Of a stretch of 64,000 nucleotides of DNA, positions 36,970 through 44,747 are shown piece after piece (position 1 is the stretch's first letter; every line of letters starts with the position of its first letter). The position numbers were made by a program, and so were the translations under genes. This DNA comes from an uncultured Buttiauxella sp. (GTDB taxonomy: Bacteria > Pseudomonadota > Gammaproteobacteria > Enterobacterales > Enterobacteriaceae): the NCBI GenBank assembly GCA_946480445.1, contig CAMLJN010000001.1:463352-527351 (forward strand), in the 5' to 3' direction. Below the pieces are notes generated by a model. The model was not told where the DNA came from. It saw only the letters and a list, made by a program, of their open reading frames with translations, and searched no databases.

Positions 36970-38523
36970 TTAGCACCTGAAAGAGGCCATAGCCGCTACC
37001 AGCTGCTGGGACTGCTCTTCAAGCGAACGCGTCGCCGCAGAGGATTCCTGCACCAACGCCGCATTCTGCTGAGCCGCTTCGTCCATCTGGCTGACCGCAA
37101 TATTTACCTGTTCAATGCCATGACTTTGCTCGTTGGACGCGCTGGCGATCTGACGCATAAGTTTCGTCATACGGGTCACTTCTTCGGCAATCTCATCCAT
37201 GGTTTCCCCCGCCTGCTGCGCCAGCTCGCGTCCCTCACCTACGTGGTTTTGCGAATCAGCAATCAGCGTACGGATCTCTTTCGCCGCGTCGGCGCTGCGG
37301 CTTGCCAGCGTACGCACTTCTCCTGCGACCACCGCAAATCCACGGCCTTGTTCGCCTGCCCGGGCAGCTTCTACAGAAGCGTTCAGCGCCAGGATATTGG
37401 TCTGGAACGCAATCCCGTCAATCACGCTAAGAATATCGGCAATACGATCCGAACTGCTGGCAATATCGCGCATTTTCTCAATCACATAGCACACCATTTC
37501 GCTGCCGCGATCCGCCGTGTCCGACACCTCTTTCGCAAGCTTGTGCGCCTGCTCGGCGTTATCGGCGTTTTGTTTCACGGTCGCGGTAATTTGCTCCATG
37601 CTCGCCGCCGTCTGCTCCAGAGAGGTCGCCGTAGATTCCGTACGCTGGGAAAGATTCAGGTTGCCCGCAGCCAGCTCGCGGCTGCCGGTGTCAATTTGCG
37701 AGCTGGCATCACGCACGCGGCTGACTGATTCGGTAAGAGAGTTGCGCATCGCGGCAATGGCGCTTGCCAGGCGACCAAACTCATTATTGCCCGCAGGCGG
37801 CAGCTGGCGGGTCAAATCCCCCTCGGCCACATACTCAAGCTGTTCGATGGATTCGTTAAGCGGTTTAAGCAATAAATGACGCAGCGCAAGCCAGACCAGC
37901 ACGATTATCCCGGCGGTTAACAGCGCCGCGATAACGATCAGTGCAAGCACAATTTTCTTCTGCCACTGAATAGACGCAACTTCATCGTTGCCACGCTGCT
38001 CGCCCCACTGACGGAAAATCTGCACGTCAGTATCAAATTTCTGGGACAGCGGAATAAGCCCGTTTTCCAGCAGCTCGTAATAGTCATCCGGGCTTTGCTT
38101 ATTCAGCGCCGCGATCATCGGCGTAATGCCTTTCGCCAGGTAGTCAGCATAGGTCTGCGAAAGGTTTTTGATGAGCCGGTTGCCCTCTTCGCTCTCTACG
38201 CCACCGTCGATAAATTCTTTGATTTGCTGCCGGGCATTGGCTGCTTCACCGGTGACGGTATTCGTTGATTTCGCCGCGTCTTCCAGCATACCGATTTCCA
38301 TCTGCCGAACCGCCTGCCCCGCTTCGTTGCGGGCCCGCAGCAGCGCCACATAGCCATCGGTGAGGCGAACCATTTGTTCACCCTGCAAGCGGTTGATTCT
38401 TTCCAGTGACGCAGAGCTTTGTTGCAGTGCAAAAATACCTATGCCGCTGACGACCAGCAGCAGAAATGTCATGACTGCTAACAGCGTCAGCAGCCCCGTA
38501 CGAATCGACAAATTTCTCAGCAT
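36970..38523 (-). CDS. Methyl-accepting chemotaxis protein
   Basis: 517 residues from ATG 38523 (GGGAAG upstream; a start at 38550 adds nine residues). Order: membrane helix 1 (about 10-33), periplasmic four-helix ligand domain (to about 185) with a conserved-looking ARNEAGQAVRQME, membrane helix 2 (about 186-212), HAMP, and signalling domain with the hairpin tip DGIAFQTNILALNASVEAARAGEQGR. It ends AMASFRC and lacks the C-terminal NWETF pentapeptide that tethers CheR/CheB in Tar and Tsr, so it may depend on other receptors for adaptation. Ligand unknown. Confidence 0.92.
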   Translation of the reverse strand: MLRNLSIRTGLLTLLAVMTFLLLVVSGIGIFALQQSSASLERINRLQGEQMVRLTDGYVALLRARNEAGQAVRQMEIGMLEDAAKSTNTVTGEAANARQQIKEFIDGGVESEEGNRLIKNLSQTYADYLAKGITPMIAALNKQSPDDYYELLENGLIPLSQKFDTDVQIFRQWGEQRGNDEVASIQWQKKIVLALIVIAALLTAGIIVLVWLALRHLLLKPLNESIEQLEYVAEGDLTRQLPPAGNNEFGRLASAIAAMRNSLTESVSRVRDASSQIDTGSRELAAGNLNLSQRTESTATSLEQTAASMEQITATVKQNADNAEQAHKLAKEVSDTADRGSEMVCYVIEKMRDIASSSDRIADILSVIDGIAFQTNILALNASVEAARAGEQGRGFAVVAGEVRTLASRSADAAKEIRTLIADSQNHVGEGRELAQQAGETMDEIAEEVTRMTKLMRQIASASNEQSHGIEQVNIAVSQMDEAAQQNAALVQESSAATRSLEEQSQQLVAAMASFRC

Positions 38524-38620
38524 GCTTCTCTTCCCGGTGACTTTTATCATTAGATAACGCGTGGAAAGGGTATCGGCCGCTGGCGGAGAAAGTTTAGCCG
38601 TTTATCAGAAATTCAATATG

Positions 38621-39622
38621 TTACGAACGGGTTGCCGCGACGCTAACGCGTTTCACCGGCGAACTCTGCCGATTTTCCCACAGCACCGTCAAACCACGCT
38701 GTAACGCTATAAAAATAAACAATAAAATACCGATGGCGATCTTAGTCCACCAGGAACTGAGCGTACCGTCAAAATTGATATAAGTCTGGATCAGCCCCTG
38801 AATCGCGACGCCAAAAAGCGTGCCAAGCACGGTGCCTACGCCGCCGCTCAGCAATGTCCCACCGATGACCACCGAGGCAATCGCGTCCAGCTCGACGCCC
38901 ATCCCGGCCAGCGCATAGCCTGCGGAGGTATAAAGCGAGAAAACGATGCCCGCAAGGGTCGCAAGCCCGGTAGACAGCATATAAATGCGTACCGTCGTGC
39001 TGCGCGTGGAAATGCCCATCAGATTGGCAGACACGGCGCTACCGCCGATAGCGTAAACCTGGTTTCCAAAACGCGTACGATGCGCGAGGAAAATACCGGC
39101 CACCACGACGGCCAGCATCAGCAGTCCCATTGCGCTCAGGCGACCGCCGCCGGGAATGCGCCAGGCGAGGTTTGAAAGCGTGTCGTAAACCGGATGGCTG
39201 ATGGGAATGGACTCTTCCGATACCAGATAGCTGACGCCGCGCAGAAAGAACATCCCGGCCAGAGTGATGATAAAGGCCGGGATCTTCAGGGCGTCAATCA
39301 GCAGCCCCATAAAGGCTCCGAACGCACAGCCCATCAGCAGCACCAGCGGGAAAGCCACCAGCGGTGACAGTCCCCAGAAGCCGATCGCCTTGGCGAGGAA
39401 TACGCCGGTGAAGGCGATCACCGAGCCGACGGAAAGATCTATCCCGCCGGATAAAATGACGAACGTCATGCCAACGGCGATAATTCCCAGAAAAGCATTG
39501 TCGGTCAGAATGTTGCAAATAACCCTGGTGGAGGCGAAGCCGGGAAACTGCGTTAAGCAATACAGATACCCCAGCACAAAAACCGCCAGGGTGATCATCA
39601 GGGGAAGGTTACGTTTGATCAT
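38621..39622 (-). CDS. yjfF: YjfF, permease of galactofuranose-type ABC transporter
   Basis: 333 residues from ATG 39622 (aligned with the E. coli start MIKRNLPLMIT; AAGGAC upstream). RbsC-like permease with about ten helices; ILSGGIDLSVGSVIAFTGVF is the family motif. With YtfT it forms the channel of the YtfQRT-YjfF importer. It overlaps ytfT by 14 bases and is the last gene of the operon. Confidence 0.95.
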   Translation of the reverse strand: MIKRNLPLMITLAVFVLGYLYCLTQFPGFASTRVICNILTDNAFLGIIAVGMTFVILSGGIDLSVGSVIAFTGVFLAKAIGFWGLSPLVAFPLVLLMGCAFGAFMGLLIDALKIPAFIITLAGMFFLRGVSYLVSEESIPISHPVYDTLSNLAWRIPGGGRLSAMGLLMLAVVVAGIFLAHRTRFGNQVYAIGGSAVSANLMGISTRSTTVRIYMLSTGLATLAGIVFSLYTSAGYALAGMGVELDAIASVVIGGTLLSGGVGTVLGTLFGVAIQGLIQTYINFDGTLSSWWTKIAIGILLFIFIALQRGLTVLWENRQSSPVKRVSVAATRS

Positions 39623-40637
39623 GACGGCGAAGTCCTTTGAGCAGAGCAATAAAACGCGGCGACTGCACGATCAGCACGCACATCACCACCACGGCTTTCA
39701 CAACCTGGTTAAGCTCGGGCGGAAAACCGGACAGTAAAATACCGGTATTCATGCCCTGAATAATCAGTGCGCCAACCACGGAGAGCGCGATGTTAAAACG
39801 CCCGCCCATCAGCGAGCCTCCGCCAATGACCACTGCCAGAATAGCGTCCAGCTCAAGCCACAACCCCGCGTTGTTGGCATCCGCACCGCGAATATCTGCC
39901 GTCACGATGATCCCGGCGATAGCGGCGCAAAGGCCGCTTAGTACATAAGCCAGCATGACCACAATGCGGGTGTTTACCCCGGCGTTTTTGGCAGCGCGGA
40001 TGTTGATCCCGACGGACTCAATAAACAGGCCAAGCGCCGTTTTGCGGGTCAAGGCCCAGAAAATAATCAGCGTAACGATGGCGATAATCACCGGCATTGG
40101 AAGGTAGAACAGCGAGCCGCTGCCGAGGAACGATAGCCCCGGCGAGTCAAAGGTCACAATCTGCCCCGCGGTAATAAGCTGGGCCACACCTCGCCCGGCG
40201 ACCATCAGAATCAGCGTAGCGACAAAAGGCTGAATTTTTAAGATAGCGACCAGAATGCCGTTCCATAATCCCGCCAGCACGCCCACGCCGAGCGAGGCCA
40301 GCAGCACCACGGCAAGGCTATGGCCGTCCACCGTTAACGTTGCCGCGGTAGCACCGGCAATCGCCATGACGGCTCCCACGGAAAGATCGATGCCCCCTGT
40401 CGCAATGACCAACGTCATGCCGATCGCCAACAGTGCTACAGGGGCGGCACGGTTCAGAATGTCGATGGGGCTGCCAAACAATCTCCCATCCTGCACAACA
40501 ATATTAAAAAAGTGGTTGGCGACAAGGCTGTCGACCAGCAGGACAAGCACCAGCGCAATCAGCTGTGGAATACCCGGCGGCCAGCGAAAACTGCGCTTTT
40601 CTTGCGGCGCATCGGCCTGCGGCAATGAACGAGGCAT
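39609..40637 (-). CDS. ytfT: YtfT, permease of galactofuranose-type ABC transporter
   Basis: 342 residues from ATG 40637, with AAGGAG upstream and alignment to the E. coli start. RbsC-like permease; IATGGIDLSVGAVMAIAGAT and NAGVNTRIVVMLAYVLSGL are conserved. Highly similar to E. coli YtfT throughout. Lies between ytfR (13-base gap) and yjfF. Confidence 0.95.
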   Translation of the reverse strand: MPRSLPQADAPQEKRSFRWPPGIPQLIALVLVLLVDSLVANHFFNIVVQDGRLFGSPIDILNRAAPVALLAIGMTLVIATGGIDLSVGAVMAIAGATAATLTVDGHSLAVVLLASLGVGVLAGLWNGILVAILKIQPFVATLILMVAGRGVAQLITAGQIVTFDSPGLSFLGSGSLFYLPMPVIIAIVTLIIFWALTRKTALGLFIESVGINIRAAKNAGVNTRIVVMLAYVLSGLCAAIAGIIVTADIRGADANNAGLWLELDAILAVVIGGGSLMGGRFNIALSVVGALIIQGMNTGILLSGFPPELNQVVKAVVVMCVLIVQSPRFIALLKGLRRHDQT

Positions 40638-40650
40638 CACGATTGACTCC

Positions 40651-42150
40651 TTATGCCGCAATGGCATTCATAATGGCCGAGACGGACAGCTCAGCGAGCG
40701 GGATCTCCGCCACCTGCTGCCTGTCACGCATAATCAGCACGCGATCCGCGTAGCCCACCAGTTCTTCCAGCTCGGAGGAAATAACCAGCAGCGCCAGCCC
40801 GTCCGCACAGAGCGTTTCGATCAGACGGATAATTTCCGCATGTGCGCCAACGTCGATCCCCCGCGTTGGCTCATCCAGGATCAGGAACTGCGGCCGGGTC
40901 AGCAGCCAGCGTGAAAGCAGAACTTTTTGCTGGTTGCCGCCGGAGAGAAACTCGATCGGCTGTTCAGCACTCGGCGTACGAATGCCCAGCTGGCGAATAA
41001 AGCGCTCGGCTATCTGATTTTGTTCTTTACGTGGGATGGGCCGCAGCCAGCCGCGCTGGGCCTGCAGCGCCAGAATGATGTTTTCGCGCACCGAGGCGGC
41101 GGCAATAATCCCGTCGGTTTTGCGATCTTCCGGGCAGAAACCAATGCCCAGGGAAGAGGCTTTATGCGGCGATCGCAGCGTTTGCGGCTTGCCTTTGATC
41201 CACGCGCTGCCGCTGTCGGCGGGCCTGATACCGAAGATCACTTCGGCCGTCTCGGTGCGCCCCGAGCCCAGCAAACCTGCCAGACCCACAATTTCACCCG
41301 GGCGGACTTCAAGATCGAACGGATCAATCACGCCTTTTTTGCCGAAATCTTTAAACGCGGCGACCGGTTTATCGCTCAGTAACGTTCTGCCTGCGCGTTG
41401 CAGGGCGTTGGTTTCCAGCTCGCGGCCCAGCATCATCTTCACCAGCTCGATCTGCGGGAGATCTTTGGTGTCCCGGGTGCCCACAAACGTACCGTCGCGC
41501 AGCACGGTAATTCTGTCCGTGACTTCATAAACCTGCTCGAGAAAATGGGTCACAAAGATCAGGCTCACCCCCCGATCGCGCAGCTGGCGCATAAGGGTAA
41601 AGAGCATCTCGACCTCTTTGGTGTCGAGGCTGGCGGTGGGCTCGTCGAGGATCAGCACCCTGGCTGACAGATCTATGGCCCGGCAGATGGCGACAATCTG
41701 CTGCATCGCCACCGAGTAACGGTTAAGCGGTTCTGCCACGTCCAGCGAAAACCCGTAAGACTCCATCAACGCTGCGGCGCGCTTTTCCATCTCTTTGCGT
41801 CGCAAAAGCCCGAAACGACGAGGCTCCCGCCCGATAAACAGATTATCCGCCACGGACATATTAGGCAGTAAGTTCACCTCCTGATAGACCGTGCCGATAC
41901 CAAGCTGTTGGGCATGAGCGGTGCTCTTTGGCGATATCAGTTCGCCTTCAAGATAGATATTCCCGCCGTCGCGCTGATAAACCCCGGTGAGGGCTTTAAT
42001 CAGCGTGGACTTGCCCGCGCCGTTTTCCCCCAGCAGCGCCATAATTTCACCGCGCCGCAGGCTGAAATCCACTTTGTCGAGCGCTTTGACCCCCGGAAAA
42101 TACTTACTCAGGCCTTCCGTGCGCAGAATGTCCTGATTGCGTGTGTTCAT
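40651..42150 (-). CDS. ytfR: YtfR, ATPase of galactofuranose-type ABC transporter
   Basis: 499 residues from ATG 42150, matching E. coli. Two ABC domains: Walker A GENGAGKSTLIKALTG, signature YSVAMQQIVAI and Walker B LILDEPTASLD in the first; LLGSGRTETAEV, LSGGNQQKVLLSRWL and LILDEPTRGIDVG in the second, degenerate as usual in sugar importers. Separated from ytfQ by a 119-base gap filled by a repeat element. Confidence 0.96.
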   Translation of the reverse strand: MNTRNQDILRTEGLSKYFPGVKALDKVDFSLRRGEIMALLGENGAGKSTLIKALTGVYQRDGGNIYLEGELISPKSTAHAQQLGIGTVYQEVNLLPNMSVADNLFIGREPRRFGLLRRKEMEKRAAALMESYGFSLDVAEPLNRYSVAMQQIVAICRAIDLSARVLILDEPTASLDTKEVEMLFTLMRQLRDRGVSLIFVTHFLEQVYEVTDRITVLRDGTFVGTRDTKDLPQIELVKMMLGRELETNALQRAGRTLLSDKPVAAFKDFGKKGVIDPFDLEVRPGEIVGLAGLLGSGRTETAEVIFGIRPADSGSAWIKGKPQTLRSPHKASSLGIGFCPEDRKTDGIIAAASVRENIILALQAQRGWLRPIPRKEQNQIAERFIRQLGIRTPSAEQPIEFLSGGNQQKVLLSRWLLTRPQFLILDEPTRGIDVGAHAEIIRLIETLCADGLALLVISSELEELVGYADRVLIMRDRQQVAEIPLAELSVSAIMNAIAA

Positions 42151-42158
42151 CTGTGGAG

Positions 42159-42260
42159 CCCTCACCCTAATCCTCTCCCGGGAAGGGAGAGGGCGAAAAT
42201 CGAAACTAAACCCACTCGTTCTGTCCCCTCTCGCCAGGGAAAGAAGGTTAGGGTATGGGG
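42159..42260. repeat. About 100-bp inverted-repeat element between ytfR and ytfQ
   Basis: The ends are imperfect inverted copies: CCCTCACCCTAATCCTCTCC on the left, and on the right (42237-42260) the complement of CCATACCCTAACCTTCTTTCC. Inside the left end, CCTCTCCC (42172) pairs with GGGAGAGG (42185). It looks like a small non-coding mobile-type repeat (MITE-like) or paired hairpin. It splits the first gene from the rest of the operon and may raise ytfQ transcript relative to ytfRT-yjfF. Confidence 0.6.
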
Positions 42261-42269
42261 GAAAAGAAC

Positions 42270-43226
42270 TCAGTAACCCATGGATTTTTTCTTCTCTAAC
42301 TCTTCTTTAGCGGTATCCGGCAGGTACAGGGTGGATTTGGTGACGGTGACTTTTTCCGGCAGGGTGCCGTCTTTTTTGAACTTCTCTAACGCGTCAAACG
42401 CCGGGCCAGCCATGTTTGGCGTCAGCTCAACGCTGGCGTTCGCTTCCCCATCAATCATCGCTTTGTAGATATCAGGTACACCGTCGATTGACCCGGTCAG
42501 AATCTCTTTGCCCGGTTTCAGACCCGCCTCTTTAATGGCCTGAATCGCGCCGATTGCCATGTCATCGTTATGGGCGTAAACCATGCAGATGTTTTTGCCG
42601 TTGTTCTCCGCTTTGATAAAGCTTTCCATGACTTCTTTCCCTTTGCTGCGGGTAAAGTCGCCGGACTGGGAACGCATAATTTTGACGTTGGAGGCTTTGG
42701 AGATAGCGTCGGCAAACCCTTTTTTACGATCGATAGCTACGCTTGCCCCAACCGTACCCTGTAGCTCTACCACGTTACATTGTTTGCCGTTCAACGTTTT
42801 GAGCAGCCATTCGCCGATCAGCTGGCCTTCCAGTACGTTGTTGGCAGTCACCACCGTCATATAGAGAGATTTGTCTTTTACGTCGATATTACGGTCGAGC
42901 AGGAAGACCGGGATATTCGCTTCTTTCGCCTCCTGGAGCACCGGCTCCCAGCCTGTGGCCACGATAGGCGCAATAAAGATCGCATCTACACCCTGGGCAA
43001 TAAAGGAGCGCACGGCTTTAATCTGGTTTTCCTGTTTTTGCTGCCCGTCGGCGATTTTCAGGGTGATGCCGCGTTTCTCGGCTTCGCTCTTCGCCACCGA
43101 GGTTTCGGCGGCGCGCCAGCCGGATTCAGACCCCACCTGCGAAAAACCAACCGTTAAGGGAGCCGCAATGGCCATAGACGACATTGCTGCGGAGACTGCA
43201 GAGACCAAAAGTAAGCGCTTCCACAT
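42270..43226 (-). CDS. ytfQ: YtfQ, galactofuranose-type periplasmic binding protein
   Basis: 318 residues. Signal peptide ending SSMAIA, then APLTVGFSQVGSESGWRAAE. Type I periplasmic binding fold (GVDAIFIAPIVATGWEPVLQ, YAHNDDMAIGAIQAIKEAGL). E. coli YtfQ binds galactofuranose. First gene of the operon. Upstream lie a palindrome at 43294 and a GalR-type operator at 43451. Confidence 0.96.
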   Translation of the reverse strand: MWKRLLLVSAVSAAMSSMAIAAPLTVGFSQVGSESGWRAAETSVAKSEAEKRGITLKIADGQQKQENQIKAVRSFIAQGVDAIFIAPIVATGWEPVLQEAKEANIPVFLLDRNIDVKDKSLYMTVVTANNVLEGQLIGEWLLKTLNGKQCNVVELQGTVGASVAIDRKKGFADAISKASNVKIMRSQSGDFTRSKGKEVMESFIKAENNGKNICMVYAHNDDMAIGAIQAIKEAGLKPGKEILTGSIDGVPDIYKAMIDGEANASVELTPNMAGPAFDALEKFKKDGTLPEKVTVTKSTLYLPDTAKEELEKKKSMGY

Positions 43227-43293
43227 AGGGAGATCCTCGTCGGGTTATTGTTGGTTAAAATCTGGCCTTAGCGAAAAACTATAGACGAGCTGG

Positions 43294-43316
43294 GATGTAA
43301 CAGAATGAGTTACATC
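43294..43316. promoter_or_regulatory. GATGTAAC/GTTACATC dyad before ytfQ
   Basis: Perfect eight-base arms, seven-base spacer, about 70-90 bases before the ytfQ ATG. Overlapping it, AATGA-N6-TCACA (43304-43319) resembles a CRP site with eight of ten core matches. Both readings are inferences. Confidence 0.45.
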
Positions 43317-43450
43317 ACAATTCGAAAAAGTAACAAAAATGTTAATCGCGTTGTCAGGAGCGACATCACAGAAAGGCTATTGCGGCGGGGATGGCATCGT
43401 AGCGTGGGCTGCGAGATTTATATATGACGGAAAGCGGAATTATCCTCTTA

Positions 43451-43466
43451 CTGTAAACGCTTACAA
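43451..43466. promoter_or_regulatory. GalR/LacI-type operator between ytfQ and ppa
   Basis: CTGTAAACGCTTACAA fits the GalR/GalS consensus (GTGNAANCGNTTNCAC) at 10 of 12 fixed positions and is symmetric about the central CG. It lies about 230 bases before the ytfQ start. GalR control of ytfQ is reported for E. coli, so a conserved role is likely. Confidence 0.6.
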
Positions 43467-43561
43467 TTATTTATAAAGAATGCGGCTGTGTTTATGGATT
43501 AAATTGCTGCCAGAGTGCTCTGAAAATCGCCTGGAGCCTAAAATGCAGGTGAAAAGAGTCC

Positions 43562-43589
43562 AGGACATTTAATTGCAGTTGGCTATAAT
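43562..43589 (+). promoter_or_regulatory. ppa promoter
   Basis: Perfect -10 TATAAT at 43584-43589 with AGGACA sixteen bases upstream as a weak -35. Leader of about 33 bases to the ppa ATG. The 43227-43628 gap otherwise holds the ytfQ sites listed separately. Confidence 0.65.
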
Positions 43590-43628
43590 ACCGGGCACTT
43601 GAATGACACCAGTTTAAAGGAAAAAGAC

Positions 43629-44159
43629 ATGAGCTTACTCAACGTCCCTGCGGGCAAAGATCTGCCAGAAGACATCTACGTTGTTATCGAAATCCCGGCT
43701 AACGCTGACCCAATCAAATACGAAGTTGATAAGGACACCGGCGCGCTGTTCGTTGACCGTTTCATGTCTACCGCCATGTTCTACCCGTGCAACTACGGCT
43801 ACATCAACCACACCCTGTCTTTAGACGGTGACCCGGTTGACGTGCTGGTCCCAACGCCTTACCCGTTACAGCCGGGTTCTGTTATTCGCTGCCGTCCGGT
43901 TGGCGTGCTGAAAATGACCGACGAAGCGGGCGAAGATGCCAAGCTGGTTGCGGTTCCGCACACCAAACTGAGCAAAGAATACGATCACATTAAAGATGTG
44001 AACGACCTGCCAGAACTGCTGAAAGCGCAGATCTCCCACTTCTTCGAGCAGTATAAAGCGCTGGAAAAAGGCAAATGGGTGAAAGTGGAAGGCTGGGACA
44101 ACGCAGCAGCCGCGAAAGCTGAGATCGTTGCTTCTTTCGAGCGCGCAGCGAAGAAGTAA
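43629..44159 (+). CDS. ppa: Inorganic pyrophosphatase
   Basis: 176 residues, same as E. coli. Hydrolyses pyrophosphate, driving biosynthesis. Signature DGDPVDVLV (metal-binding Asp residues) and [12 protein letters not shown] are visible. Start ATG 43629 has AAAGGA upstream; the in-frame ATG 30 bases earlier is too long for the family. Codon usage is that of a highly expressed gene. Confidence 0.97.
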   Translation: MSLLNVPAGKDLPEDIYVVIEIPANADPIKYEVDKDTGALFVDRFMSTAMFYPCNYGYINHTLSLDGDPVDVLVPTPYPLQPGSVIRCRPVGVLKMTDEAGEDAKLVAVPHTKLSKEYDHIKDVNDLPELLKAQISHFFEQYKALEKGKWVKVEGWDNAAAAKAEIVASFERAAKK

Positions 44160-44182
44160 TTCTTCCTGTCCAGGAGAAGTGA

Positions 44183-44375
44183 AAACACCGCCAAACGGCG
44201 GTGTTTCAGACTGATGCCTTATCTCATCCTCTCACTGGACGAGCAGAAAATACCCAATAAAAAACCTGGAAAATCAATTTATTGATTTTCGGCAATGGAC
44301 CACAAAGAAGGAAAAACCCCGCTTTTTCCTTCTTTGTCAGCAAGCTAAAACACCGCCAAACGGCGGCGTTTTTTT
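44183..44375. terminator. Array of four hairpins between convergent ppa and ytfP
   Basis: In order: AAACACCGCC/GGCGGTGTTT (44183-44206); GAAAATCAAT/ATTGATTTTC with two-base loop (44269-44290); a perfect 15-base stem ACAAAGAAGGAAAAA and complement with loop CCCCGC (44302-44337); and a second near-copy of the first hairpin, AAACACCGCC/GGCGGCGTTT, followed by seven T (44348-44375). The last is a strong rho-independent terminator for ppa and, by its A-run, also works for ytfP. The duplication of the first hairpin brackets the other two. Confidence 0.8.
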
Positions 44376-44408
44376 ATGCACAAATGTGGCTGATGATTAG
44401 CACCTCGG

Positions 44409-44744
44409 CTATTTATCCAGCCAGTTTCCGCTTGCTATGCGGGTTAATCCATCCACCGGTCGTTGATACACGTACATCCATGCGCTGCCGTAAGGTGTCC
44501 GGATAAGCTGCCTTTTATACTCGCCGCCTTTGGTACGCAGCGCGTCCAGTTCGGCAAGCGTTGAGGCATCAATACGGTACACCTCGCCAAGAATTGTGCC
44601 TTCACCCGGGACGGCGCCCGGATAGTGGCCAATGCTGTACAGCGCGTAGTTTTCCTGGCTGTGATCGCCCAGCCACTGGGCGTTAGTCATCCAGTGGCTG
44701 TTGCCCTGCTTGCGTCGTAAACTGCCGTAAACAAATATTCGCAT
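44409..44744 (-). CDS. ytfP: YtfP, gamma-glutamylcyclotransferase-like protein
   Basis: 111 residues, GGCT-fold. The N-terminal MRIFVYGSLRRKQGN holds the YGSL substrate loop, and LGEVYRIDASTLAELDALRT the following strand and helix with a candidate catalytic Glu/Asp. E. coli YtfP is 113 residues; its substrate is unknown. Lies three bases after tamB, as in E. coli tamAB-ytfP. Confidence 0.93.
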   Translation of the reverse strand: MRIFVYGSLRRKQGNSHWMTNAQWLGDHSQENYALYSIGHYPGAVPGEGTILGEVYRIDASTLAELDALRTKGGEYKRQLIRTPYGSAWMYVYQRPVDGLTRIASGNWLDK

Positions 44745-44747
44745 AGC

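Noticed and set aside
43599-43628. Upstream ppa start
   Set aside because: Would give 186 residues; ATG 43629 has the ribosome site and the conserved 176-residue length.
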